Shown: positions 8,083 to 16,692, numbered from the stretch's first letter. The stretch is DNA of 64,000 bases from Bradyrhizobium neotropicale (GCF_001641695.1 NZ_LSEF01000047.1:110273-174272), one strand, 5' to 3'. Notes: generated by a model from the sequence alone, not told the origin. A program made the numbers and translations.

Positions 8083-9057
8083 ATGCGCATTTGCATTTTC
8101 GGCGCGGGCGCCGTCGGCAGTCATCTTGCGGTACGCCTCGCACGCGCCGGCCATGAGGTCTCATGCGTGATGCGCGGCGCGCATCTCGAAGCGGTGCGCG
8201 CGGGCGGCCTCAAGCTGCGCGTCGGCGATTCCGAGGTCGGCGCCAAGGTGAACGCCTCCGGCGATCCGGCCCAGCTCGGTCCGCAGGACGTCGTGATCAG
8301 CACACTGAAAGCCACCGCGCTTCCGGGACTGGTCAGCAGCATCAAACCGCTGCTCGGCGAGGACACCGCGATCGTCTTCGCGCAGAACGGCATTCCCTGG
8401 TGGTACGGGATCGGCCTGCCGCCACGACACCCGACACCGCCCGATATTACCTTCCTCGATCCGGGCGGGCGGCTGCGCGCCTGCATCCCGAAAGAGCGGA
8501 TCGTCGGCGGGGTGGTCTTCTCCTCCAACGAGGTGGTCGCACCCGGCGTGGTTCAAAACCTCACGCCGGACCGCAACCGCCTGCTGATCGGCGAATGCGA
8601 CGACCGCAATTGCGAGCGCATCACGAAACTCCGCGGCGTCCTGAACGATGCGCGGCTGGAATCGCCGCCGGTGGCGGAGATCCGCGAGGCGATCTGGTCA
8701 AAGCTGCTGACCAACATGTCGCTGTCGGTGCTGTGCCTGCTGACCGGCCAGACCGCGCGCGGCGTGCGCGACGACCCCGCTTTCACCGACGTCATCCCGC
8801 GCATGCTGAACGAGGCCAACGAGATCGCGCAGCACTTCATTCCCGAGGTCAAGCGCGTGACGCGAAGTGGCCCCGCCCCCAACCACAAGCCGTCGCTGCT
8901 CCAGGATTACGAGCTCGGCCGCGCCATGGAGATCGACGTGCTGGTGAAGGCCCCCGCGGCCTTCGCCCGCGCAGGCGGCCTGTCGACGCCGACGCTCGAC
9001 CTGATCGCCGCGCTGGCGATCCAGAAGGCGCGCGACAAGGGCCTCTACGCGGCCTGA
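8083..9057 (+). CDS. 2-dehydropantoate 2-reductase family protein (ApbA/PanE fold)
   Basis: 324 residues. The NADP-binding motif is at the very start, MRICIFGAGAVGSHLAVRLA, followed by HEVSCVMRG. FAQNGIPWWYG corresponds to the family's QNG-x-P-W block. The C-terminal domain contains EAIWSKLLTNMSLSVLCLLT, with the catalytic-lysine helix (W-x-K-L-x-x-N). Many such proteins in proteobacterial catabolic regions reduce other 2-oxo acids, and a second member lies at 19136-20143, so a pantothenate role for this copy is not assured. Confidence 0.86.
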   Translation: MRICIFGAGAVGSHLAVRLARAGHEVSCVMRGAHLEAVRAGGLKLRVGDSEVGAKVNASGDPAQLGPQDVVISTLKATALPGLVSSIKPLLGEDTAIVFAQNGIPWWYGIGLPPRHPTPPDITFLDPGGRLRACIPKERIVGGVVFSSNEVVAPGVVQNLTPDRNRLLIGECDDRNCERITKLRGVLNDARLESPPVAEIREAIWSKLLTNMSLSVLCLLTGQTARGVRDDPAFTDVIPRMLNEANEIAQHFIPEVKRVTRSGPAPNHKPSLLQDYELGRAMEIDVLVKAPAAFARAGGLSTPTLDLIAALAIQKARDKGLYAA

Positions 9058-9060
9058 ACC

Positions 9061-9786
9061 TCAGGCAATCTCGTCGATCCAGGCCGTGAGCGTGTCGAGC
9101 ACCTCCGCAAGCGCTTCCTCATTGCTGCGGCCGGACTTTCGCAGCACGGCGAAGGAGTGATCGCCGCCGGCGACCTCATGCAGCCTGGCCTTTGGGCCGA
9201 GCGTCTCGATCACGGGCTTGAGGTAGCCGAGATCGGCGAGCCCGTCTCGCGTGCCTTGGAGGAACAGCATGGGAATGGCGACGCCGCCAAGGTGCTCGGC
9301 GCGCTCGGTCGATGGCTTCTTGTCGGCATGCAGGGGAAAACCGAGAAAGGCGAGCCCTTTTACGCCCGGCAACGGCGCCTTGGACTGCGCCTGCGAGGTC
9401 ATGCGACCACCGAACGATTTTCCGCCGGCGATGAGCTTCAATCCCGGGCAGAGCCGCGCCGCCTCCTCGACAGCCGCGCGGATGGTGGCGTGTGCAACGG
9501 CCGGCTGGTCTGGACGCCCCTTGCCGTTCTCCATATAGGGAAAATTGAAGCGAAGCGACGCGATGCCGCGGTCCGCGAGGCCCGCCGCGACCTTGTCCAT
9601 GAACGCATGCCGCATATCGGCGCCCGCGCCGTGCGCCAGGACGTAACAGGCGCGCGCATTGTCCGGCTGCATCAGAATGGCGGAGACGGTGCCGATGCGC
9701 TCGATGTCGAGCTTGAGCTCTTGGGTTTTAACGGTTTGGGTTTTGACGGTTTGGGTTTTGACGGCCAAAATCAGACATCCCAACAA
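9061..9786 (-). CDS. Alpha/beta hydrolase, KANL3/Tex30-like family
   Basis: 241 residues. The core reads YVLAHGAGADMRHAFMDKVAAGLA, then SLRFNFPYMENGKGRPDQP, the nucleophile elbow GGKSFGGRM (Ser at the elbow), and IPMLFLQGTRDGLAD and GGDHSF for the acid and histidine. This fits the small hydrolases annotated as KANL3/Tex30 or dienelactone-hydrolase-like. The N-terminus carries three tandem copies of a VKTQT pentapeptide, encoded by a 15-bp tandem repeat at 9721-9765; translation may really begin after it. It ends 3 bp from the convergent PanE-like gene. Confidence 0.82.
   Translation of the reverse strand: MLGCLILAVKTQTVKTQTVKTQELKLDIERIGTVSAILMQPDNARACYVLAHGAGADMRHAFMDKVAAGLADRGIASLRFNFPYMENGKGRPDQPAVAHATIRAAVEEAARLCPGLKLIAGGKSFGGRMTSQAQSKAPLPGVKGLAFLGFPLHADKKPSTERAEHLGGVAIPMLFLQGTRDGLADLGYLKPVIETLGPKARLHEVAGGDHSFAVLRKSGRSNEEALAEVLDTLTAWIDEIA
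9721..9765. repeat. Three tandem copies of a 15-bp unit
   Basis: The unit TTGGGTTTTGACGGT occurs three times in a row (9721, 9736, 9751) with two single-base differences. It lies at the 5' end of the hydrolase gene and reads as VKTQT repeats on the minus strand. Confidence 0.9.
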
Positions 9787-9894
9787 GACGCGTATCCGGC
9801 CGCCTTGGTAGCGTCACCGGCGCAGCCTGAAAACACAATAATTGTCGCCGTGCGCTGGACTACCAAGCCGGCAGCCGCATCAACCGAGGTTTCC

Positions 9895-11040
9895 ATGTCC
9901 TACCGCTCCTCCTGGATGACCGAAGAGCTCGACGTCTTCCGCGACCAGTTCCGGAAATATCTTGCCAAGGACCTGGCGCCGCACGCCGAGAAATGGCGCG
10001 AGCAGAAGATGGTCGACCGCTTCGCCTGGCGCGGGCTCGGCGAGATGGGCGCGCTGCTGGCGAGCGTGCCCGAGGCCTATGGCGGCCTGGGTGCGACCTT
10101 CGCCTACGATGCCGCCGTGCTGGAAGACCTCGAAAGCACGGTGCCGGAGCTGACGACCGGCGTCTCCGTGCACAGCGCCATCGTCGCCCACTACATCCTC
10201 AACTACGGCTCGGAGGAGCAGAAGACGCGTTGGCTGCCGAAGATGGCATCGGGCGAGATGGTCGGCGCCATTGCCATGACCGAACCCGGCACCGGCTCGG
10301 ACCTGCAAAGCGTCAAGACCACCGCGAAGAAGCAGGGCAATTCCTACGTCATCAATGGCCAGAAGACGTTCATCACCAACGGCCAGGCCGCCGATCTCGT
10401 CATCGTCGTCGCGCGCACCGGCGAGGTCGGCGCCAAGGGCATTTCGCTGATCGTGGTCGAGACCGCGGGCGCGGATGGCTACAAGCGCGGGCGCAACCTC
10501 GACAAGATCGGCCTGCACGCCTCCGACACATCCGAGCTGTTCTTCGACAACGTCGCGGTGCCGCCGGAAAACCTGCTCGGCCGGGAGGAAGGCCAGGGTT
10601 TCGTCCAGTTGATGCAGCAATTGCCGCAGGAGCGGCTGGCGCTCGCGGTCGGTGCCGTCGCCTCGATGGAACGGGCGGTCAAGCTCACCACCGACTACAC
10701 CAAGGAGCGGACCGCCTTCGGCAAGCCGCTGATGGATTTCCAGAACACCGCCTTCAAGCTGGCCGAGCGCAAGACCGAGGCGATGATCGCGCGCGTCTTC
10801 GTCGATTGGTGCATCGAGCGCCTGGTCGCAAAAGACCTCGACACCGTCACCGCCTCGATGGCGAAATACTGGTGCTCGGAGAAGCAGGTGCAGACCGCCG
10901 ACGAATGCCTGCAGCTCTTCGGCGGCTATGGCTACATGCAGGAATACCCGATCTCGCGCATCTTCATCGATTCCCGCATCCAGAAGATCTATGGCGGCAC
11001 CAACGAGATCATGAAGCTCCTGATCGCGCGGTCGTTGTAG
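9895..11040 (+). CDS. Acyl-CoA dehydrogenase
   Basis: 381-residue FAD flavoprotein of acyl-CoA beta-oxidation, passing electrons to ETF. Visible are the N-terminal helical domain, the flavin/substrate block AIAMTEPGTGSDLQSVKTTAKK, the loop YVINGQKTFITNGQ, the FAD segment RTAFGKPLMDFQNTAFKLAE, and the C-terminal IYGGTNEIMKLLIARSL with the probable catalytic glutamate E371. GAGG precedes the ATG at 9895; the longer in-frame reading from 9157 is an antisense shadow. It converges on the LysR gene at 11045. Closest to the short/branched-chain or long-chain type; the substrate is not certain. Confidence 0.92.
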   Translation: MSYRSSWMTEELDVFRDQFRKYLAKDLAPHAEKWREQKMVDRFAWRGLGEMGALLASVPEAYGGLGATFAYDAAVLEDLESTVPELTTGVSVHSAIVAHYILNYGSEEQKTRWLPKMASGEMVGAIAMTEPGTGSDLQSVKTTAKKQGNSYVINGQKTFITNGQAADLVIVVARTGEVGAKGISLIVVETAGADGYKRGRNLDKIGLHASDTSELFFDNVAVPPENLLGREEGQGFVQLMQQLPQERLALAVGAVASMERAVKLTTDYTKERTAFGKPLMDFQNTAFKLAERKTEAMIARVFVDWCIERLVAKDLDTVTASMAKYWCSEKQVQTADECLQLFGGYGYMQEYPISRIFIDSRIQKIYGGTNEIMKLLIARSL

Positions 11041-11044
11041 CCTG

Positions 11045-11929
11045 CTATCTCATCCGCCTGTCGGCGGCGATGAAGTCGATGAAGGTCCTCACCTTCGCGG
11101 AGAGATATTTGCGGCTCGGATAGACCGCGAACAGGCGCCCCTCGAAGATGACATCGTCGGGCAGGATGTGCTCGAGACGGCCGGCGGCGATGTCGTCGGC
11201 GACCAGCCATTTCGGCAGGAAGGCGAAGCCCATGCCCTCCAGCGCTGCCATGTGAAGCAGCGTTTCGTTGCCGCTGCGCAGGACCGGATTGAGCTTGACG
11301 GTTTCGACGCCGCGCTCGCTCGTGAATGAGAAGCTATCGCCGGGATAGAGCGCATAGTGCAACAGCGCCTGACCGGCGAGGTCGGCCGGCTTGTTCGGGC
11401 GGCCGGCGCGATCGAGAAACGCGGGGGCGGCGACCAGGTAGAATGCGACCCTGGTGATCGGCCGCGCGATCAGGGCCTCGTCGGGCGCGCCGGTTGCGCG
11501 CAAGGCGAGATCGAATCCCTCCTCGACCAGATTGACCAGCCGACCGCTGAGGTCGACATCCAGGCACACCTCCGGATAGCGGGCCTGATAGTCGGCCAGT
11601 ACGCCTGCGAATATCGCGTTCGCCATCCACACCGGCGCGGTCAGCCGCAGCGTACCGCGCGGAACGACGGTCGCCTTGCTCACGGCGGCTTCGATCTCGT
11701 CGAGCGAATCGAGCATCTGCCGCGTCTGCTCGAAATAAAGCGTCCCGCTTTCGCTCAGGCTCACGCGCCGGCTGGTCCGATTGAGGAGCCGCGTGCCCAG
11801 CCGCTTCTCGAGCTGCATCACGTGCTTGCTCGCCATGGCGGGCGAGATGCGCAGGCGCTGGGCCGCGGCCGCAAAGCTCTTCAGCTCCGCGACCAGGCAG
11901 AACACCCGCATACTGACCAGCGAATCCAT
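11045..11929 (-). CDS. LysR-family transcriptional regulator
   Basis: 294 residues. The N-terminus is MDSLVSMRVFCLVAELKSFA with AAQRLRISPAMASKHVMQLE as the helix-turn-helix and GTRLLNRTSRRVSLSESGTL after it, typical of the large LysR subgroup near YhjC/DmlR. It diverges from the DoxX - DsrE-like - TlpA-like operon, and a LysR-type operator lies between the two starts (11974-11996). It therefore very likely controls that redox operon. The effector is unknown. Confidence 0.9.
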   Translation of the reverse strand: MDSLVSMRVFCLVAELKSFAAAAQRLRISPAMASKHVMQLEKRLGTRLLNRTSRRVSLSESGTLYFEQTRQMLDSLDEIEAAVSKATVVPRGTLRLTAPVWMANAIFAGVLADYQARYPEVCLDVDLSGRLVNLVEEGFDLALRATGAPDEALIARPITRVAFYLVAAPAFLDRAGRPNKPADLAGQALLHYALYPGDSFSFTSERGVETVKLNPVLRSGNETLLHMAALEGMGFAFLPKWLVADDIAAGRLEHILPDDVIFEGRLFAVYPSRKYLSAKVRTFIDFIAADRRMR

Positions 11930-11973
11930 GAGATCATCAACATTCAGGAAAGGAACCTATCCCGGAACATATA

Positions 11974-11996
11974 ATGATTAAATCTGGTGAAATCAT
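11974..11996. promoter_or_regulatory. LysR-type operator ATGATT-N11-AATCAT
   Basis: A 6+6-bp inverted repeat with an 11-nt centre, matching the T-N11-A rule of LysR binding sites, in the 102-bp gap between the LysR gene (minus) and doxX-like gene (plus). A TATAAT at 11970-11975 overlaps its left arm and could be the -10 of the plus-strand promoter, with no good -35, as expected for an activated promoter. Confidence 0.65.
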
Positions 11997-12031
11997 CAAA
12001 TGGTGGCGACCGTCAACAACCGGAGACCACC

Positions 12032-12460
12032 ATGTCCATCACCGCCCTCGAGACCGCCACGCCCGGCCGCGCCCTCCGCATCGGCCTCTGGATCGCGCAG
12101 ATCCTGATTTCCTTCGTCTTCATCTCGGCCGGCTTGGTCAAGCTGCTCACGCCCATCCCGCAGCTTGCCGCGATGATGCCCTGGGCGGGCGAGTATTCCG
12201 AAACCTTCGTGCGCTTCGTCGCCGTGGTCGATCTCGCCGGCGGTATCGGCATTCTGCTGCCGGCGCTGACCCGGATCCTGCCGCGGCTGACCGTGCTGGC
12301 CGCGCTCGGCTGCGCCGTGCTGCAGGTCCTCGCGCTGGTCTTCCACATCTCGCGCGGCGAGGCCCCGGTCACCCCGCTCAACGTCGTCCTGCTGGCGCTC
12401 GCCCTGTTCGTGCTGTGGGGACGCAACGGCAAGGCGCCGATCGCACCGCGTCAGGTCTGA
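12032..12460 (+). CDS. DoxX family membrane protein
   Basis: 142 residues with four hydrophobic segments (IGLWIAQILISFVFISAGLV; FVRFVAVVDLAGGIGILLPA; LTVLAALGCAVLQVLALVF; NVVLLALALFVLWG), the usual DoxX/DoxD layout. DoxX proteins are inner-membrane proteins linked in some organisms to thiosulfate/quinone chemistry and oxidative stress. CGGAGA precedes the ATG at 12032. First gene of a three-gene operon with a DsrE-like and a TlpA-like protein; the company suggests sulfur or thiol redox work. Confidence 0.82.
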   Translation: MSITALETATPGRALRIGLWIAQILISFVFISAGLVKLLTPIPQLAAMMPWAGEYSETFVRFVAVVDLAGGIGILLPALTRILPRLTVLAALGCAVLQVLALVFHISRGEAPVTPLNVVLLALALFVLWGRNGKAPIAPRQV

Positions 12461-12478
12461 TACGCGGGCACGCCAACC

Positions 12479-12943
12479 GTGACGACACTTTCCAACCGAT
12501 TGTCGCGCCGGGGCTTGCTCGCCGGCGCCTCGATCCTCACGGCCGGCGGCACCGCCGCGGCCAAGGAGGATCGTCTCGTCGACGGCGTCGTCATCCTGAT
12601 CGACAGCAACGAGCCTTATGTCATGGGACACGCCGTCAGCTACTCGGCCAACCTCGCCCGGCATTTTGCCGAGAAGGGCACGAAACTGCTGATCGAGGTC
12701 GTTGCCAACGGCAAGGGCATCGACGTATTCCGGGCGGACAAGAGCACGCTGACCGAACCGCTCGCAACGCTGCGCCAGTCGCTGCCCAACCTCAGTTACA
12801 GCATGTGCGCGTCATCCAAGGCGATCGCGGAGGCCAAGGAGCAGATCTCGATCCCGCTGATTGCCGGCGCGAGCCTCGTGCCCTTCGGCATCGGACGTGT
12901 GGTCGAGCTGCAGCTCAAGGGCTGGGCCTACATCCATGCATGA
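12479..12943 (+). CDS. Exported DsrE/DsrF-like family protein
   Basis: 154 residues from a GTG. A twin-arginine-type leader (RLSRRGLLAGASILTAGGTA) points to export after folding. The mature part VVILIDSNEPYVMGHAVSYS ... LLIEVVANGKGIDVF ... GRVVELQLKGWAYIHA follows the DsrE-like fold, whose relatives carry or transfer sulfane sulfur. One cysteine (C110, in SYSMCASS) is the only candidate sulfur carrier. It overlaps the next gene by ATGCATGA. An exported DsrE-like protein between DoxX and a thioredoxin is unusual enough to note. Confidence 0.75.
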   Translation: MTTLSNRLSRRGLLAGASILTAGGTAAAKEDRLVDGVVILIDSNEPYVMGHAVSYSANLARHFAEKGTKLLIEVVANGKGIDVFRADKSTLTEPLATLRQSLPNLSYSMCASSKAIAEAKEQISIPLIAGASLVPFGIGRVVELQLKGWAYIHA

Positions 12944-13538
12944 GAGATCTCGCAAGAAGGGCCCGGCCTTGTCGCGGCGATCGCTCCTGATCGCCGCGCC
13001 GGCACTCGTTACGTCCTTACGCGCAAGCGGCGCGCAAGCCGAGCCGGCCTGGCCGCCGATGTTCGAAACCGGCCGCAGCCAGTTCACGGTCGTGCGGCCG
13101 CGCGCGCCGATGCCGCAGCTCCGGCTTCAGGACCTGCATGGCAAGGACGTCGTCGTGACGGCGAAACCGGGCCGCATCACGCTGGCCAATTTCTGGGCGA
13201 CATGGTGCGCCGCGTGCCGGCTCGACCTGCCTGCGCTCGCCAGCCTTGCCGGATCGCGGCCGGACCGGCTCGACATCGTCGCGATCTGCACGGACACGAA
13301 GGACCTCAAAAAGATCCGCACGTTTCTCGGGGGCCTCCCCGTGCAAAACCTCGCCTGCTACGTCGATGCGTATGGCGTGACGGCAGAGGCGTCCGCCTCC
13401 ATCTTCAGGCTCGTCGGCATGCCCATCACCTATCTCGTCGGAACGAGCAATCACCTCGAGGGCTACATCACCGGCGCGCCCGACTGGCTCTCGCCGGCCG
13501 GCACGCGGTTGCTGCAATTCTATCGCGAGCAGGCCTGA
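12936..13538 (+). CDS. TlpA/ResA-like thioredoxin domain protein, twin-arginine exported
   Basis: 200 residues. A twin-arginine leader (LSRRSLLIAAPALVTSLRAS) precedes a thioredoxin fold with ITLANFWATWCAACRLDLPA, active-site cysteines C91 and C94 (WCAAC). A cis-Pro segment is present (VGMPITYLVG). The start at 12936 overlaps the DsrE-like stop by 8 bp, so translation is probably coupled. Likely a periplasmic thiol reductase acting with the two upstream products. Confidence 0.85.
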   Translation: MHERSRKKGPALSRRSLLIAAPALVTSLRASGAQAEPAWPPMFETGRSQFTVVRPRAPMPQLRLQDLHGKDVVVTAKPGRITLANFWATWCAACRLDLPALASLAGSRPDRLDIVAICTDTKDLKKIRTFLGGLPVQNLACYVDAYGVTAEASASIFRLVGMPITYLVGTSNHLEGYITGAPDWLSPAGTRLLQFYREQA

Positions 13539-13628
13539 CCCCGGTCCCGTCGGATGCCACCAGCGGCAGCCGATGACCTCCAGCTCGCGCCGGAGCGTGG
13601 CCAATGGGGATGATGGCACATGACAAAA

Positions 13629-13705
<77 letters not shown>

Positions 13706-13846
13706 GCGGAACCCGCGGGGCGGGCTCGGCCTCCTCATAGCAGAGCAGGATAAGGTTCGCCAGCCGCAAGGCGGCCCGGACCATCGTCAACCCAAGCAAG
13801 GCGGCTGTACAATCGTGCCCAGGTCCCTCCCGGCGGAGCAGTTCAC

Positions 13847-14200
13847 ATGATCGAAAGCATCAGCGCCATCACGCTCGGCACGCATGACATGGGGCGCGCC
13901 GTGCACTTCTACCATTCGCTGGGGTTCGAGCTCCTGTATGGCGGCGATGCTGCTGCATTCACCAGCTTTCGCGCCGGCACCGGCTATCTGAATTTGACCG
14001 CGCAGCCGGACGACAAGCGCTGGTCCTGGTGGGGCCGCGTCATCTTCCATGTTGCCGATGTCGACGCGATCTACGAGCAGGCGCGCGCCGCCGGGTGGCA
14101 GCCGTCGACCACACCGCGCGATGCGGAATGGGGCGAGCGCTACTTCCATCTCATCGACCCCGACGGCCACGAGCTCAGTTTCGCGCGGCCGTTGTCCTGA
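13847..14200 (+). CDS. VOC-family (glyoxalase/bleomycin resistance-like) protein
   Basis: 117 residues, one VOC module: SISAITLGTHDMGRAVHFYH at the start, IFHVADVDAIYEQARAAGWQ in the middle, and YFHLIDPDGHELSFARPL at the end, with H/E metal-ligand positions of the glyoxalase fold. Function within the fold is not predictable. GGAG lies upstream of the ATG. It is a single gene after the tRNA. Confidence 0.85.
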   Translation: MIESISAITLGTHDMGRAVHFYHSLGFELLYGGDAAAFTSFRAGTGYLNLTAQPDDKRWSWWGRVIFHVADVDAIYEQARAAGWQPSTTPRDAEWGERYFHLIDPDGHELSFARPLS

Positions 14201-14308
14201 CCGGATAAGTCGCATCCGCTGACGTTCCCAACGCGCAAGTGGCGCGGTCTCGGCCGCCGTGGCAAACTCGGCGCGGTTTCCTCATGCGAGTAACCAGGGA
14301 GGACGACC

Positions 14309-14602
14309 ATGGTAACCTATGTCGTGCTGGGGAATTTCACCGATCAGGGAGTCCGCAACGTCAAGGACTCGCCGAAGCGGGCCGACGCCTACAAGGAGAT
14401 GGCCAAAACGTTCGGCGTGACCGTGAAAGAGATCGTCTGGACGCAGGGACGATATGACGTTGTGACCGTTCTGGAGGCTCCAGACGAGGCTGCCGCGATG
14501 TCGCTCAGCCTCAGTCTCAGCGCACTCGGCAATGTCCGCACCGAAACGCTGCGCGCGTTTTCGGCTGCAGACATGACGAAGATCGTCGGCAAGATGCTCT
14601 GA
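14309..14602 (+). CDS. GYD domain protein
   Basis: 97 residues matching the GYD family: YVVLGNFTDQGVRNVKDSPK, ADAYKEMAKTFGVTVKEIVW, then GRYDVVTVLEAPDEAAAMSL (the G-x-YD core). Small cytosolic proteins of unknown function. GGAGG precedes the ATG. It is convergent with the downstream Bug-receptor operon. Confidence 0.88.
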   Translation: MVTYVVLGNFTDQGVRNVKDSPKRADAYKEMAKTFGVTVKEIVWTQGRYDVVTVLEAPDEAAAMSLSLSLSALGNVRTETLRAFSAADMTKIVGKML

Positions 14603-14659
14603 CGCTTAAGGCACGCGCGAGGCACCGGACCTGGGATGGCAATCCCGGGAGGAGGCTTC

Positions 14660-15616
14660 TCATGCCCTGATATTATTCTCGCGCACCACCTTGCCCCAAT
14701 AGGCGACCTGCTTGTCGAAGAAGGTCTTGAATGCGGCACCATCCTCGAGCAGCAACGTCATCTGCTGTGTCTCCTTGAGCTGCGCGGCGGTCGCGGGCTC
14801 GCTCAGGATCTCCTTGGACGCCGTCGCGAGGCCTGCGACGATGTCGGGAGGCGTTCCGGCAGGCGCAAAGATGCCCCACCAGGCCAGCGTCTCGAAATCC
14901 GGAAAGCCGGCCTCGATCGCGGTCGGCGTGTCCGGCAGGAGCGGCAGCCGCTCGCGGCCGAGTTGCAGGATCGGCCGCAGCATGTTGGTGCCGAGCTGGG
15001 CGCCAACCAGCGCCGCCGATCCCGCGATGAGATCGACATGGCCGCCCAGCACGTCGTTCATGGCAGGCCCACCGCCGCGATAGGGCACGTGGGTGATCTC
15101 GACGCCGGCCTTGCTGCCCAGCACGGTCATCGCGAGATGGCCGAGCGTGCCGATGCCGACGGAGGCATATTTCACCGCGCCCGGCGTCTGCTTGCAGGCC
15201 GCGACCACGTCGGCAAAGCTCTTGTAGGGACGGCCGGCGTTGGCGGCGATCACATAAGGTGCCGTGCCGACCAGGAGGACAGGCATCAGCTCGCGCTCGA
15301 CGTCGACCGGCGGCTTGTCGAGGATCGACGGGATCACCGCATGCGAATCGAAGGTCACCAGGAACGACGAGCCGTCCGGCGGGCTCTTTGCGACCTGCGC
15401 CGCGCCGAGCGCGCCGGCGGCGCCCGACTTGTTCTCGACCACGACGATGCGATTGAGCTTGGTTTGCAGATTGCTCTGCAGCAGCCGCGCCATCGCGTCG
15501 GTCGAGCCGCCCGGTGGAAACGGCACCACCAGCGTGATCTTGCCGGCCTGCGCTGCCGCCGGCGCCATCGCGAGGATGGCCGGTGCGGCCAGCAGCGCAC
15601 GTCGTGTGATGCTCAT
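14660..15616 (-). CDS. Tripartite tricarboxylate transporter (Bug/TctC) substrate-binding protein
   Basis: 318 residues. The leader SITRRALLAAPAILAMAPAA has a twin-arginine-like start and ends in AAAQA-GK. The mature part opens ITLVVPFPPGGSTDAMARLL, the diagnostic Bug segment, followed by VVVENKSGAAGALGAAQVAK and VPYRGGGPAMNDVLGGHVDL. Such receptors capture carboxylates in the periplasm. No TctA/TctB partner lies nearby. It is last in an operon after an RraA-like aldolase and a cupin, so the ligand may be an oxo- or hydroxy-acid. Confidence 0.92.
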   Translation of the reverse strand: MSITRRALLAAPAILAMAPAAAQAGKITLVVPFPPGGSTDAMARLLQSNLQTKLNRIVVVENKSGAAGALGAAQVAKSPPDGSSFLVTFDSHAVIPSILDKPPVDVERELMPVLLVGTAPYVIAANAGRPYKSFADVVAACKQTPGAVKYASVGIGTLGHLAMTVLGSKAGVEITHVPYRGGGPAMNDVLGGHVDLIAGSAALVGAQLGTNMLRPILQLGRERLPLLPDTPTAIEAGFPDFETLAWWGIFAPAGTPPDIVAGLATASKEILSEPATAAQLKETQQMTLLLEDGAAFKTFFDKQVAYWGKVVRENNIRA

Positions 15617-15663
15617 GGTCTCCCTCCCCTTTTTTTGCGCTTTGCTTTTTGCTTTTGAGCGCT

Positions 15664-16035
15664 TCAGATCGTCCCGAAACCGGACCCCGGTTTTCTGTAT
15701 TCGGGCCGCGGTGGACTAAAAATGTCCAGCACGCGGGCGCCGTCGGGGCCGGCGCGCATGGTGTGCGGCACGTTGCCCGGCGTGCGCCAGAAATCGCCCT
15801 TCCTCACCGGAATTTCCTCGCCGCCCTGGACCCGGACCGCCGAGCCCTCGAGCAGCACGCCCCATTGCTCCTCGGGATGATGATGCAGCGTACCTTGCGC
15901 ATGCGGCGCCAGCGTCACCACCGACAGCATCGCCTGCTCGCCGGAGAAGATGCGCGTGGTCAGGCCCGGCCCGAGCTCGCGGAAGAGACCATCACTCGGA
16001 TTGTCGAGATTGTGGAATTCGTCCTTCTGGCTCAC
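15664..16035 (-). CDS. Cupin-domain protein
   Basis: 123-residue single cupin: MLSVVTLAPHAQGTLHHHPE with the HH-x-P-E metal-site motif, EEQWGVLLEGSAVRV, then KGDFWRTPGNVPHTMRAGPD with the second-motif histidine. Length and motifs suit a small metal-binding cupin or isomerase-like protein. It lies between the RraA-like gene (18 bp gap) and the Bug receptor, hence likely acts on the same compound. Confidence 0.82.
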   Translation of the reverse strand: MSQKDEFHNLDNPSDGLFRELGPGLTTRIFSGEQAMLSVVTLAPHAQGTLHHHPEEQWGVLLEGSAVRVQGGEEIPVRKGDFWRTPGNVPHTMRAGPDGARVLDIFSPPRPEYRKPGSGFGTI

Positions 16036-16053
16036 GCCGTCCTCCCCTCTTGA

Positions 16054-16692
16054 TCAGGATTTTCCATAAGAGCCCTGGTAGCGGCCCTCGCGGATCGCCT
16101 TCAACGTCTCCTCCTCGCGCAGGATCTGGGCGCGCACCGCTTCGAGCAGCCCAGCGGCGGTCGCGGCGGGAAACGACACCACGCCGTCCTCGTCACCGAC
16201 CACGATGTCGCCGGGCGAGATCACCGAGCCGCCGATCGAGACCGGCACGTTGATCTCGCCGGGACCGTTCTTGTAGGGGCCGCGATGAATCACCGCGCGG
16301 GCGAAGCAGGGAAAGTCGGACGCGGCGAAAGCCGCGACGTCACGGATCGCCCCGTCGATGACGTAACCTTCCGCTTTGCGCCATTCGGCGATGTTCTTCA
16401 TGATTTCGCCGACGAGGGCCCGCGTCTCGTCGCCGCCGCCGTCGACCACGATGACATCCCCAGGCCCGACCAGTTCGAGCGCGCGGTGGATGGCGAGATT
16501 GTCGCCAGGACGCGTGCGCACCGTGAAGGCCGTCCCCACCAGCTTGCCGCCGCGATGAAACGGCTTCAGCCCGACCGCTCCAGGCAGGCGGCCGAGATTG
16601 TCCGAAATGATCGAGGTCGGCGCGCTCCTGAATCCCTCGATGATGTCAGCCGGCGGCTTCGGCACGCCGTTCGCAGCGATTGTAATTGTCAT
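16054..16692 (-). CDS. RraA-like protein / 4-carboxy-4-hydroxy-2-oxoadipate aldolase family
   Basis: 212 residues. The family blocks are PGDVIVVDGGGDETRALVGE, YVIDGAIRDVAAFAASDFPC (G-x-x-RD divalent-metal/substrate site) and GGSVISPGDIVVGDEDGVVS. Members are either HMG/CHA aldolases that split 4-hydroxy-2-oxo acids, giving pyruvate or oxaloacetate in aromatic breakdown, or RNase E inhibitors. The operon with a cupin and a carboxylate receptor favours an aldolase role here. First gene of the operon. Confidence 0.85.
   Translation of the reverse strand: MTITIAANGVPKPPADIIEGFRSAPTSIISDNLGRLPGAVGLKPFHRGGKLVGTAFTVRTRPGDNLAIHRALELVGPGDVIVVDGGGDETRALVGEIMKNIAEWRKAEGYVIDGAIRDVAAFAASDFPCFARAVIHRGPYKNGPGEINVPVSIGGSVISPGDIVVGDEDGVVSFPAATAAGLLEAVRAQILREEETLKAIREGRYQGSYGKS

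Noticed and set aside
9157..9894. Long 5' extension of the acyl-CoA dehydrogenase frame
   Set aside because: Antisense to the hydrolase gene; the ATG at 9895 has a proper ribosome site and gives the normal length.
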